Shown here piece by piece: positions 1-7,446 of a DNA stretch of 64,000 bases; the first letter of the stretch is position 1, and each line of letters starts with the position of its first letter. Under the pieces are notes generated by a model. It saw nothing but the letters and a program-made list of their open reading frames with translations. It searched no databases and was not told the DNA's origin. Source of the stretch: Frankia alni ACN14a (GTDB lineage: Bacteria; Actinomycetota; Actinomycetes; Frankiales; Frankiaceae); contig NC_008278.1 in assembly GCF_000058485.1 (NCBI RefSeq), forward strand, positions 614,962 through 678,961, in the 5' to 3' direction. Both the position numbers and the translations under genes were made by a program.

Positions 1-1
1 C

Positions 2-367
2 CTCAACGACTCACCGGTCGGTCTGCTCGCCTGGCTGCTCGACCCGATGACGATGTGGGCGGCCGCGGACTTCTCGATCAGTCCCGACCGGCTGCTCACC
101 AACGCGACGCTCTACTGGCTGACCGGGACCGCCGGTTCGGCCCCGCGCCTGCACCGGGAGACCGGCGGCCCGCCCTCGTGGCGGACCGTCCAACCGGTGG
201 GCGTCCTCGTCCTGCCCGAGGACATCACCCGCCCGATCCGTCCGTACGCCGAGCGGCGGATGCCGATCGCCCGGTGGACGGAGGCCGACCGTGGCGGCCA
301 CTTCCCAGGACTTGAGGTGCCCGAACTGCTCGCCGCCGACATCCGCGCCTTCTTCCAGCGCCTGTGA
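2..367 (+). CDS. Epoxide hydrolase, C-terminal part (cut by window edge)
   Basis: The open frame enters from the left edge and ends at a TGA. The visible ~121 residues carry the epoxide-hydrolase family tail: LNDSPVGLLAWLLD near the left edge, LTNATLYWLTGT, and finally a GGHFPGLE segment supplying the catalytic histidine of an alpha/beta-hydrolase fold. The nucleophile and the family N-terminal domain lie outside the window. The family opens epoxides to diols in the cytoplasm. The next gene is also a hydrolase on the same strand, about 240 bp away, so co-transcription is possible but unproven. Family assignment is firm; the substrate is unknown. Confidence 0.8.
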   Translation, partial: LNDSPVGLLAWLLDPMTMWAAADFSISPDRLLTNATLYWLTGTAGSAPRLHRETGGPPSWRTVQPVGVLVLPEDITRPIRPYAERRMPIARWTEADRGGHFPGLEVPELLAADIRAFFQRL

Positions 368-609
368 GGCCAGCAGCCTCGCCAGTGCTGTCCCGGCTGG
401 GGCAGGCACTGGCGGCGCTGGTGTGCCTCGATGCACCCGTCTCCTTCAACCCCTGGCACGCCCTGGTCGCCGTCCTGTGGTGGAGCCGTCGACAGGGCAC
501 GGTAAATGGATGGCGAGCGTTCCCGGTCCTGCGTGATGATTCCGCCGTCCGCGTCCGCGTCCGCGATCGCGATCGCGGACGAGTGCGCAGCGTCCGCGTT
601 GGAGGAGCG

Positions 610-2169
610 ATGACGACCGTCGGTGCTGTACCGGCGTCTGCCGGGTCCAGGCCCGGGGCCCGTGTGGCGGGCGGGGCGCTGTGCGGGAGCCGGGAGTCCG
701 GCGTGGCGGTCTTCCGCGGCATTCCCTACGCCGCGCCGCCGGTCGGCGGGCTCCGCTTCGCCGCACCGCGGCCGGCCGCGAGCTGGGACGGTGTGCGGTC
801 GGCGCTGTCCTACGGTCCTCCGCCGCCGCAGTCCGACGTGCTCGGCCGGGGCCCGTCGGCCGAGGGCACGCCGGGCGACGACTGGCTGACGGTCAACGTC
901 TGGTCGCCTGAACCCGACCCGGCCGCGAAGCTTCCGGTGATGGTCTGGATCTACGGCGGTGCGTACGCGATCGGCGCGTCCAGCCGGCCCGAGTACGACG
1001 GCGCTCACCTGGCCCGGGACGGCGGTGTGGTCGTGGTGACCTTCGACTACCGCCTCGGGATGGAGGGCTTCGCGCAGATCACGGGAGCGCCCCCCAACCG
1101 CGGCCTGCTCGACCAGGTCGCCGCGCTGGAATGGGTACGCGACAACATCGCCGCCTTCGGTGGTGACCCGGACGAGGTCACGGTGTTCGGCGAGTCCGCC
1201 GGCGGCGGATCGGTCGCCGCCCTGCTGGCCATGCCTCGGGCGGCCGGGCTGTTCCGCAGGGCCATCGCGCAGAGCGTGCCGGGCACCTTCCTTTCGCCGC
1301 AGCTCGCCGCCGACATCGCCGCCGACTGCGCCGACGAACTGGGACTGCGTCCCACCGTCGCGGACCTGGCCACTGTGGACCCGGCCCTGCTGACCGTCGC
1401 CGCTGACACCGTCGCCACGGACACCGTCGCCGCCACGATGGCCACGCGGGCGCGGCGCTGGGGCCAGGCCGCACTCCGGTCGATCCTATTCGCCCCCGTC
1501 GTCGACGGCGAGGTCCTGCCGGCCACGCCGTGGCAGGCCCTGGCCGCCGGCGCCGGCCGGGACGTCGACCTGCTCGCCGGCCACACCCGCGACGAACAGC
1601 GGCTGTTCACCGCCCTCACCGGCCTGCTCGGCCAGGTGACACCCGACCAGGCGGCGACCGCGCTGCAGGACTTCGCCCCCGGCCGGGACGGCGCCCGCCG
1701 TTACCGTGACGCCTACCCGGACGCGGGCCCCGAGCAGTTGTACGAACTGGTGCACTCGGACTGGCTGTTTCGGATGCCCACCCTGCACCTCGCGCAGGCG
1801 CAGGTCGCGGGCGGCGGCCGGGTGCACCTCTACGAGCTGACCTGGCCGGCCCCGGGCATGGGCGGCGCACTCGGCGCCTGCCACGGCCTCGACGTCCCGC
1901 TCGTGTTCGGCAACCTCACCAGCGGCCAGCCCGCCCTGCTGATCGGCGACAGCCCCACCCCGGAGGCGACGGCGCTGTCGGCGCGGATGCGGAGCGCCTG
2001 GACCACGTTCGCCACCCGGAGCGACCCTGGCTGGCCGGCCTACGACTGCGACCACCGCCTCACCCAGATCTTCGACACCTCCCCGGTCGTCACCGCCTAC
2101 CCGGAGGAGCGATCCCGCCTGATCTGGCAGGACCACTCCTTCCCGCCCCTCCTCCTCCACGCGCCGTGA
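610..2169 (+). CDS. Type-B carboxylesterase (para-nitrobenzyl esterase family)
   Basis: About 519 residues, normal for a carboxylesterase/lipase of the cholinesterase fold that hydrolyses carboxyl esters. Seen: the early FRGIPYAAPPVGGLRF segment, the oxyanion-hole stretch VMVWIYGGAY, the nucleophile elbow GESAGGGS (Ser about residue 196) and a late ACHGLDVPLVFG segment with the catalytic His. The ATG at 610 is preceded by GGAGGAG at 601-607, so I chose it over an in-frame start about 246 bp upstream, whose extra residues look like non-coding low-complexity sequence. No signal peptide is seen, so it is probably cytoplasmic. Substrate unknown. Confidence 0.9.
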   Translation: MTTVGAVPASAGSRPGARVAGGALCGSRESGVAVFRGIPYAAPPVGGLRFAAPRPAASWDGVRSALSYGPPPPQSDVLGRGPSAEGTPGDDWLTVNVWSPEPDPAAKLPVMVWIYGGAYAIGASSRPEYDGAHLARDGGVVVVTFDYRLGMEGFAQITGAPPNRGLLDQVAALEWVRDNIAAFGGDPDEVTVFGESAGGGSVAALLAMPRAAGLFRRAIAQSVPGTFLSPQLAADIAADCADELGLRPTVADLATVDPALLTVAADTVATDTVAATMATRARRWGQAALRSILFAPVVDGEVLPATPWQALAAGAGRDVDLLAGHTRDEQRLFTALTGLLGQVTPDQAATALQDFAPGRDGARRYRDAYPDAGPEQLYELVHSDWLFRMPTLHLAQAQVAGGGRVHLYELTWPAPGMGGALGACHGLDVPLVFGNLTSGQPALLIGDSPTPEATALSARMRSAWTTFATRSDPGWPAYDCDHRLTQIFDTSPVVTAYPEERSRLIWQDHSFPPLLLHAP

Positions 2170-2230
2170 CGACTGCCCGGCAGGCTGGCGGCGTCTTCGA
2201 GTACGTCGGCGCGGCGACCTGAGACTTCAC

Positions 2231-2316
2231 GTGAGCCAGAGCGACGAGCCGGACGAGCTGCTGACGAACGATCCGCTGGCCCTGCCGATCGGGATGGTGC
2301 TGGACAAGCACCTCGG
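2231..2316 (+). pseudogene. Duplicated 5' fragment of HhH-GPD glycosylase gene
   Basis: This stretch reads SQSDEPDELLTNDPLALPIG and matches, base for base with few changes, the first ~85 bp of the intact HhH-GPD gene starting near 3042. Homology stops abruptly after the codons for MVLDK, and the frame continues into unrelated sequence that is antisense to a TetR fragment. It is a partial duplication, not a gene. The long open frame that begins here and runs to 2974 is a chance fusion of three scraps. Confidence 0.75.
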
Positions 2317-2432
2317 ACAGACAGGGAACAGAACCGGACCGCCCACCGATTCGTGCTCCGGGATCGCGGAATGGAGGCCGCGTCGCCGTGAGCACTCCGA
2401 GCCGCCGGAGGTTCCGCCGTTGACGTTTCCGG

Positions 2433-2700
2433 TCAGAGCGTGCCGAATCCCTTGTGCAGCCGGGCCAGGGCGTCGTCGATCGCAACAACCGGGTCCCGAT
2501 GCGGTGAGGACGGCCCGGCCGCCTGGACGTGTCAAGCTGGCTGATCATCATGATGCCGATGATGGCGCCGCTGACCGCGATGACGTCGGGGTCCTCCGCC
2601 GTGCGTCCGGCCCGTTCCGCCACGGCCACGGTGAACTCGTGCGTGGCGGAGGTGAGGTGATCCAGATGCGCCGCGCGGACCTCGGCATCGGGCTACGGAG
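2433..2700 (-). pseudogene. TetR-family regulator, C-terminal remnant
   Basis: Read on the minus strand, the region encodes a typical TetR ligand-domain tail. HLTSATHEFTVAVAERAGRT is followed by IAVSGAIIGIMM and then, after a one-base frame change, AIDDALARLHKGFGTL and a stop at 2433-2435. The DNA-binding helix-turn-helix half is absent. The frame break and missing N-terminus make this a dead fragment. It is embedded between pieces of an HhH gene and a PIN-domain gene on the other strand. Confidence 0.65.
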
Positions 2701-2974
2701 CAACGCCGTCGTCGTTGCCCAGGTCTGGCGGGATCACGCCGGGCGGCAGGCCGCACTGGCCCGCCTGCTACGCGCGGTGGAGGTGTGCACCGTTGATGAG
2801 CGGACCGGCCGCGATGCCGGTGTGCTACTTGGCCGGGCCGGTACGTCCGATGTGGTTGACGCGACGGTCGTCCTGCTCGCGCGTCCGGGCGACCGCATCC
2901 TGACCAGCGACCCCAAGGACATCACCCGGCTCGTTCAGGCGGGCGGCGTACCAGCCGTGGTGGTGCGGTGCTAG
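2700..2974 (+). pseudogene. PIN-domain (VapC-like) toxin, C-terminal remnant
   Basis: The plus strand reads NAVVVAQVWRDHAGRQAAL followed by a stretch containing AGTSDVVDATVVLLA and ILTSDPKDITRLV. This is the second half of a PIN-domain ribonuclease: the conserved acidic residues in the SDVVDA and TSDPKD motifs are present. The N-terminal part with the first metal-binding Asp is missing and no start codon of its own is visible; the open frame only exists because it is fused to unrelated upstream sequence. Type II toxins of this family cleave RNA and pair with an antitoxin; none is seen beside it. Confidence 0.65.
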
Positions 2975-3041
2975 CAACGCCTTCCGCACCATCGCCGGTC
3001 GGGCCAACGCCGAGCCTGGCGTGGTCGGCTACGGTGATGCC

Positions 3042-3608
3042 GTGGGATTGCACTTGAGCCAGATCAACGAGGCCGACGAACTGCTGACGAACGACCCGTT
3101 GGCGCTGCTGATCGGGATGGTGCTGGACCAGCAGATCCCGTTGGAGCGGGCGTTTGCGGCGCCGTACGAGTTGGTGGCGCGGCTGGGGCGGCCGCTGGAT
3201 CCGGCGGAGCTTGCGGCGTTCGACCCGGACGAGTTGGGTGCGATCTTTTCCCGGCAGCCGGCGTTGCATCGCTTCCCGGGTTCGATGGCGAAGCGGGTGC
3301 AGTCGCTGTGCCGGCTACTGCTCGACTCCTACGATGGTGATGCGGCGGCGGTGTGGACGACAGCGGCCGACGGCCGTCAGCTGCTCAAGCAGGTCGCGGC
3401 GCTGCCTGGTTTCGGCGAGCAGAAGGCCAGGATCTTCGTTGCCCTGCTCGGCAAGCAGCTCGGTGTGACCCCGCCCGGCTGGCGCGAGGCGTGTGCACCG
3501 TTCGGCGAGGACGGCAGCCACCGCTCCGTCGCCGACATCACCAGCCCCGAGTCCCGCAGCAAGGTCCGCGACTACAAGAAAGCTATGAAGGCCGCCGCCA
3601 AGGCGTAG
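3042..3608 (+). CDS. HhH-GPD-type base-excision repair protein
   Basis: About 188 residues. The sequence has the small actinobacterial HhH-GPD pattern: LIGMVLDQQIPLERAF near the start, a middle helical region, and a helix-hairpin-helix-like LPGFGEQKARIFVALL segment around residue 125-140. HhH-GPD proteins remove damaged bases from DNA; this small group is poorly characterised and may be only structurally related. I chose GTG at 3042 (next codons GLHLSQ); a GTG at 3021 is also in frame. No strong ribosome-binding site is visible. A truncated copy of its 5' end lies 0.8 kb upstream. Codon usage has more TTG/GCG than neighbours, consistent with transfer. Confidence 0.75.
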   Translation: MGLHLSQINEADELLTNDPLALLIGMVLDQQIPLERAFAAPYELVARLGRPLDPAELAAFDPDELGAIFSRQPALHRFPGSMAKRVQSLCRLLLDSYDGDAAAVWTTAADGRQLLKQVAALPGFGEQKARIFVALLGKQLGVTPPGWREACAPFGEDGSHRSVADITSPESRSKVRDYKKAMKAAAKA

Positions 3609-3626
3609 CCGCCCTGACCGTAGTAT

Positions 3627-4046
3627 CGGTCTGAAGCCGCATCTGGTCGAGAGGCGGAAGCTTGCGACCGATCCGCGGTTCGTGGAGAAGGTCCGTGACG
3701 TCGTGGGGGTGTCTCTCGACCCGCCGGGACCTCGCGGTGAAGTAGTGGCGCTGAGCCATCTGCGGTTCCACCTGCGCTTCACCCCGACCTCGTCGTCATG
3801 GATGAATCTGGTCGAACGCTGGTTCGTTGAACTCAGCCGCCGGAAACTCTGCCGTTCGACCCACCGGTCCGTCGTCGAACTCGAAGCCGGCATCCGAAAG
3901 TGGATCAGTGCGTGGAACAAGGGACCCGAGGCCGTTCGTCTGGACGAAGACCGCCGACCAGAGTCTCGGAACCCTCGCTGCCTACCGCGGACGAATCAAC
4001 GACGCAGGATATTGGGCGGCGATTTGGATCATCGCCCGCCGAAGAT
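3627..4046 (+). pseudogene. IS630-family transposase, internally deleted and frameshifted
   Basis: Three pieces of one transposase are visible. GLKPHLVERRKLATDPRFVE and the following LDPP belong before the first catalytic Asp. After an in-frame deletion that removes the DDE core, FHLRFTPTSSSWMNLVERWF to WISAWNK follows. A frame change then gives DPRPFVWTKTADQ and LAAYRGRIN in another frame. IS630 elements move by a DDE transposase; this copy cannot be active. Part of it (3699-3805) recurs inverted at 5407-5516, so the MFS gene between them is bracketed by inverted IS630 scraps. Terminal inverted repeats and a TA duplication could not be located. Confidence 0.8.
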
Positions 4047-4085
4047 AATCCGATACGTGGACATCGTTAAAACTTGGTACATACA

Positions 4086-5333
4086 ATGCCGAAGGTGAGC
4101 GATGCTACCGGAGTCGGGACAGATGCCAATGTGCACCAAGAGGTTCCTCTCCGGCGCAACGAGGGCTTCCGTATGCTGTGGACCGGCCAGCTGCTCTCTG
4201 ATACTGGCTCAGGGATCGGCCTGCTCGCCTATCCGCTGCTTATCCTGGCGCTGACCCATTCGGCGGTGCTCGCCGGGGTGGTGGGGACGTCGCGGGCAAT
4301 GACCCTGCTGTGCCTGCAGCTGCCCGCCGGGGCGCTCGCTGACCGGTTCGACCGGCGGCTGACGATGATCATTTGTGACACGATGCGCGCGGCCCTGCTG
4401 GCCCTGCTCGGCATCCTGATCGCGACCGATCTCGCGTCCTGGCCGGTCGTGCTGGTCGTGTGCCTGATCGAGGGAGGCGCAGGCGCCATCTTCAACCCGG
4501 CGGCTGCCGCGGTACTGCCGGGGATCGTGCCGGACGGGCAACTGGAGCAGGCGTCGGCCGCCACCGAAACCAGGACCTACGCTGCCGCCCTGGCCGGCCC
4601 GGCGCTCGGCGGGGCTCTTTTCGGGCTGGGCCAGGCCGTCCCGTTCCTCGCCAATGCCGTCTCCTACGTTGTCTCGTTCGGCACGGTGAACAGGATCCGG
4701 GGGCGGTTCCGCCCGGAGAACGTGGCCGAGCGCAAGGCGTTGTGGCGCGAGGTGGCCGACGGCCTGCAGTTCGTCTGGCAGGTGCCGATCCTGCGCGCGG
4801 TAGCGATAACGGCACCCCTGATGAACTTCGCCTTCACCGGCGTGATCTTCACCGTTACGCTCGCGCTGCGTCATCACGGTACCTCCACTGCGGTGCTCGG
4901 CCTGGTGCAGGCGACCATCGCGGCCGGCGGGCTGCTCGGCGCCGTAGTGGCCCCCCGGCTGCAGGGGCGCATGCGCCTGGGAGCCCTGGCCACCACGATC
5001 ACCCTGGCTGGGGCGCTGCTGTTCGGTGCTGCGGCGCCGCTCCTCCCGTCGCCGCTGGTGGCGGCGCCGATCGCTCTGGCGCTGCTGCTCGCGCCGGCCG
5101 TGAACGCCGCGCTGTTTGCCGTGACGCTCCGCAGTGCACCGGCAGAAATGCGCGGGCGGGTCATCAATACCGTGGTCATGGCGACTACCGCGCTGGCTGC
5201 GCTGGCGCCGCTGACCGCTGGGCTGCTTGTCCAGCACGTGTCCGGCGCCTGGACGGTGGGCGCCTTCGCCGCCACGGCCGCCACGGCGGCAGTGCTGTGC
5301 CTGATCCTGCCAGGTTTGCGGAATGCTGCATGA
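4086..5333 (+). CDS. MFS transporter (MFS_3 / EntS-like exporter)
   Basis: About 415 residues with roughly 12 hydrophobic helices. The early FRMLWTGQLLSDTGSGIG segment, the loop GALADRFDRR after helix 2-3 and the central SYVVSFGTVNRIRGRF region are typical of the MFS_3 group of proton-driven exporters acting in the cytoplasmic membrane. Start: ATG at 4086 (MPKVSD); TTG at 4074 and GTG at 4095 are alternatives and no clear ribosome-binding site helps. The gene stands alone between two inverted IS630 fragments, suggesting it arrived with them. Substrate unknown. Confidence 0.85.
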   Translation: MPKVSDATGVGTDANVHQEVPLRRNEGFRMLWTGQLLSDTGSGIGLLAYPLLILALTHSAVLAGVVGTSRAMTLLCLQLPAGALADRFDRRLTMIICDTMRAALLALLGILIATDLASWPVVLVVCLIEGGAGAIFNPAAAAVLPGIVPDGQLEQASAATETRTYAAALAGPALGGALFGLGQAVPFLANAVSYVVSFGTVNRIRGRFRPENVAERKALWREVADGLQFVWQVPILRAVAITAPLMNFAFTGVIFTVTLALRHHGTSTAVLGLVQATIAAGGLLGAVVAPRLQGRMRLGALATTITLAGALLFGAAAPLLPSPLVAAPIALALLLAPAVNAALFAVTLRSAPAEMRGRVINTVVMATTALAALAPLTAGLLVQHVSGAWTVGAFAATAATAAVLCLILPGLRNAA

Positions 5334-5406
5334 GCCGCACGGATGAAGATGTCGGCAAGGGCAACGTGAAATCCATCCCAATGACGCGTCAAAACAACCG
5401 CAGCAG

Positions 5407-5516
5407 TCATCCATGACGACGAGGTCGGGGTGAAGCGGAGGTGGAACCGCGGGTGGCTCAGCAGCGGACTTCTTCACCGCGGGGGTCCCGGCGGGTCGAG
5501 ATACACCCCCACGACG
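5407..5516 (-). repeat. Inverted copy of an IS630 transposase fragment
   Basis: Read in reverse, this segment matches 3699-3805 at about nine of ten positions, including the codons for FTPTSSSWM and VGVSLDPP. Both copies share the same internal deletion joint, so one was copied from the other (or from the same defective element) after the deletion occurred. Together the two arms bracket the MFS gene. Confidence 0.75.
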
Positions 5517-5765
5517 CCTCGGCGTGCTGCACGGCGGCCGGTCGCGCGGCGCTTCGGAATCGATCTCGACGGTCCGGCCACGTACATGCGCGAGTACCTG
5601 TGCGTCCTGCGGCCGCTGCTGCACGACGGCTCGCGGCGATGCTGCGCGTCGCCGGTGAACTCGCTGACGGAACGGTGACCTGGATGGCCGGTCCCCGGAC
5701 CATCGGCAGCCACATCGTGCCCGCCATGACCGCCGCCGCCGCCGGCGGCGCCGCGGTGCGGGCAT
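5514..5765 (+). pseudogene. Partial copy of luciferase-like F420 oxidoreductase gene
   Basis: This segment is closely similar to the middle of the intact gene at 9172-10098. It begins at the shared GCCTCGGCGTGCT, includes RRPVARRFGIDLDGPATYM, and continues to the WMAGPRTIGSH region. Relative to the intact gene about 100 bp are missing between 5629 and 5638 (corresponding to 9573-9680), which shifts the frame. Both ends of the gene are absent. It is a decayed duplicate directly joined to the IS630 fragment. Confidence 0.85.
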
Positions 5766-6232
5766 CCTGCTCGTCCAGCTTCTTCGTAGCCGCGGAGCAC
5801 GCGTCATCGGCGCGGCACGGTGAAGCTGGATGCCGTGACCGCCGCCGGCACCGGCTCGGGCCAGTCCGGTCTGCCGAGACGGCTTTGTTCGGCCTTCCGC
5901 GTCCGAGGATCATGTCCCTGCGGCTGTCTCACCATCATGGTGGTGCCGACCGATGAGTCTCCACGTGTCGCGGTTGCTGACCCAGACCAGGGCATCGAGG
6001 ACTCGTCGCAGGGCGATGCTCTTCCACAGGCGTCCGGTCTCCGTCGCGCTCGGCGAGCGTCCTGGGCCGTCCCCTCCCTGTCATTCTCGGGTGAGACACC
6101 TGTGTCCTCCCAGGTCAGAAGCACTTTCCTGTGTCCCGGCACCGGCTACCCTCATAGTAGGATCAGGTAACGTTCGAGATGAACAGCCCAGGCTGGCCAC
6201 CGTGACAGTCACCATGAATCGCCGAGGTTTAC
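5766..6232. other. No recognisable gene
   Basis: About 470 bp between the luciferase-like remnant and the small gene at 6233. Open frames exist on both strands but show no family resemblance or ribosome-binding site. Near the end, the sequence around 6160-6230 drops in GC and probably carries the promoter of the next gene, though I cannot assign -35/-10 boxes with confidence. Confidence 0.4.
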
Positions 6233-6655
6233 ATGGCCGACAAGCAAGAACTGTTCGATGCTGTTGTCGAAATCCTCCGGCGTCGATATCAGATCTCTGG
6301 CCTGGACTCTACAGCTGGAACATTCGATCTTCGTGATGAGGATCGAGCGGTTCGCGTCACGCTTGAACCGAATCTTCTGAAGGAGTACTTCAGCCGGCTG
6401 GACGAGGAGAATTCCGTCCTCGGTCTTGCCGAAGCGCAGGGGGATGAGCGGGACCGAGTCCGGTTGCAGTACATCATCATGCTGATTCAGGAATACTTCG
6501 AGTCGGACACCTTCTTGTCGCTTGTCGAGATCCGGCTCGACCGGTCGGCTGATGGTCGCGTCTCTCTTGTCCGTCGACGAGGCACCGAACGTAGATCCTT
6601 TTCGTTGGCAGACATGGAAGGTGGCTTTTGGTGGTCCGACCGACCTGGCACCTGA
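6233..6655 (+). CDS. Hypothetical protein, 140 aa, low GC for the region
   Basis: I do not recognise this protein. It starts MADKQELFDAVVEILRRRYQ and is rich in charged residues. It appears helical at the start (an EILRRRY helix), has a central YIIMLIQEYFESDTF helix, then a short basic/beta tail ending SFSLADMEGGFWWSDRPGT. No signal peptide or membrane segment. Base composition is clearly lower in GC than surrounding genes, which suggests horizontal transfer together with the TIR gene nearby. Its stop codon lies inside the first copy of a 17-bp triple repeat. Small size and position in a scrap-rich patch would fit a defence or toxin-antitoxin accessory protein, but nothing in the sequence proves that. 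Confidence 0.6.
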   Translation: MADKQELFDAVVEILRRRYQISGLDSTAGTFDLRDEDRAVRVTLEPNLLKEYFSRLDEENSVLGLAEAQGDERDRVRLQYIIMLIQEYFESDTFLSLVEIRLDRSADGRVSLVRRRGTERRSFSLADMEGGFWWSDRPGT

Positions 6656-6698
6656 GAGCACGTCGCACCTGAGAGCACGTCGCACCTGAGAGCACGTC
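6648..6698 (+). repeat. 17-bp tandem repeat, three perfect copies
   Basis: The unit GCACCTGAGAGCACGTC occurs three times head to tail without a mismatch. The first copy contains the TGA stop of the gene at 6233-6655. Perfect identity indicates a recent expansion. Confidence 0.9.
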
Positions 6699-6849
6699 GT
6701 ACCCATCGAAGCGAGACTGGCGCGCCGCAAACGGCGTGTCCCTTCCCCTCGAGGGCATCGGCGGGCTCGACTGACGGGCGGCGATCGACGGCAACCTTTC
6801 CTGCGACGGGCGGCATGTTTACGTCTGCCGGACCTGAGGTGTTCTAGGC

Positions 6850-7065
6850 GCGGGCGATTCGATCGAGTCCGAGCAGGCTGAGGTCTCGGTACGGGTGCCG
6901 GCGTCGTCGGCGGATGCGCTCAAGGCGTGCGCGGCGGCTGAGCACCTCCCCACGTCAGCCCTGGTTCGGCGCATCCTGTCGCGCGCGGTGGAGAGCCGCG
7001 ACGCGCCCGTGATGACCGAGGACCAGGTCGAGGAGATCGTGCTGGGTGCGATCTGCGAGTCGGTT
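6850..7065 (+). pseudogene. Ribbon-helix-helix type antitoxin remnant
   Basis: The plus strand reads VSVRVPASSADALKACAAAE, then HLPTSALVRRILSRAVE and MTEDQVEEIVLGAI. This resembles VapB-like antitoxins with an N-terminal DNA-binding ribbon-helix-helix. There is no ATG/GTG/TTG start upstream of the conserved VRVPA strand within the open frame (the first GTG, at 6895, falls inside it), and the 3' end runs into sequence antisense to a VapC fragment. I therefore treat it as a truncated antitoxin whose own toxin gene is missing. Confidence 0.5.
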
Positions 7066-7206
7066 CGCGCGGGCCTCGGGTGTCCTGGCAACGAGAACGC
7101 CGAACTGAAGCTCGGCGATGCTGATGACGCTGACCGCGAGTTCACCGGGGATCGGAAGGACGTCGGTGGCGACCAGCACGCTGGTGTGCAGGACGCCACG
7201 ATTCAT
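6955..7206 (-). pseudogene. VapC-like PIN toxin, truncated after the N-terminal third
   Basis: Starting at the ATG at 7206, the frame gives GVLHTSVLVATD, then ELAVSVISIAELQFGVLVA and TPEARANRLA. This is the first ~50 residues of a PIN-domain toxin, with the conserved TS and the Glu of IAELQFG; the usual first Asp is replaced by His (LHTS). After ANRLAD the sequence stops resembling PIN and is antisense to the antitoxin remnant on the other strand. The ATG overlaps the stop of the upstream small gene as ATGA, the usual antitoxin-toxin coupling. Missing C-terminus and mutated Asp imply it is inactive. Confidence 0.6.
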
Positions 7207-7418
7207 CGATCTTCCCAGGGGTCCGTTAGGGTGTTGTCGACGAGGTCGCGATCGCCGGGCCAGTCGGCGTCGGACGGCAGGGCGAAGACCTCCGCGAGAT
7301 CGTCCCAAGGCCGCCATGCACGCGGGGTCACGGCGGTTGGGCGCATCGGAGGGCGTCGGAGATCGTTGAGGGTCAGGTCCGCCCGGGTCTTGGTCACCTT
7401 CCGAGACTGGGCGGGCAC
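7203..7418 (-). CDS. Probable antitoxin partner of the truncated VapC
   Basis: A 71-residue reading frame ending in LVDNTLTDPWEDR, immediately upstream of and overlapping the VapC-like start by four bases (ATGA). Size, position and coupling are those of a type II antitoxin. The acidic C-terminal half (DLAEVFALPSDADWPGDRDL) would be the toxin-neutralising part. The N-terminal half does not show a convincing DNA-binding fold, and the start (ATG near 7418) lacks an obvious ribosome-binding site, so the gene may be 5'-damaged too. Confidence 0.45.
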   Translation of the reverse strand: MPAQSRKVTKTRADLTLNDLRRPPMRPTAVTPRAWRPWDDLAEVFALPSDADWPGDRDLVDNTLTDPWEDR

Positions 7419-7446
7419 CGAGCGGGCCGCACTTCACGGCCATCAT

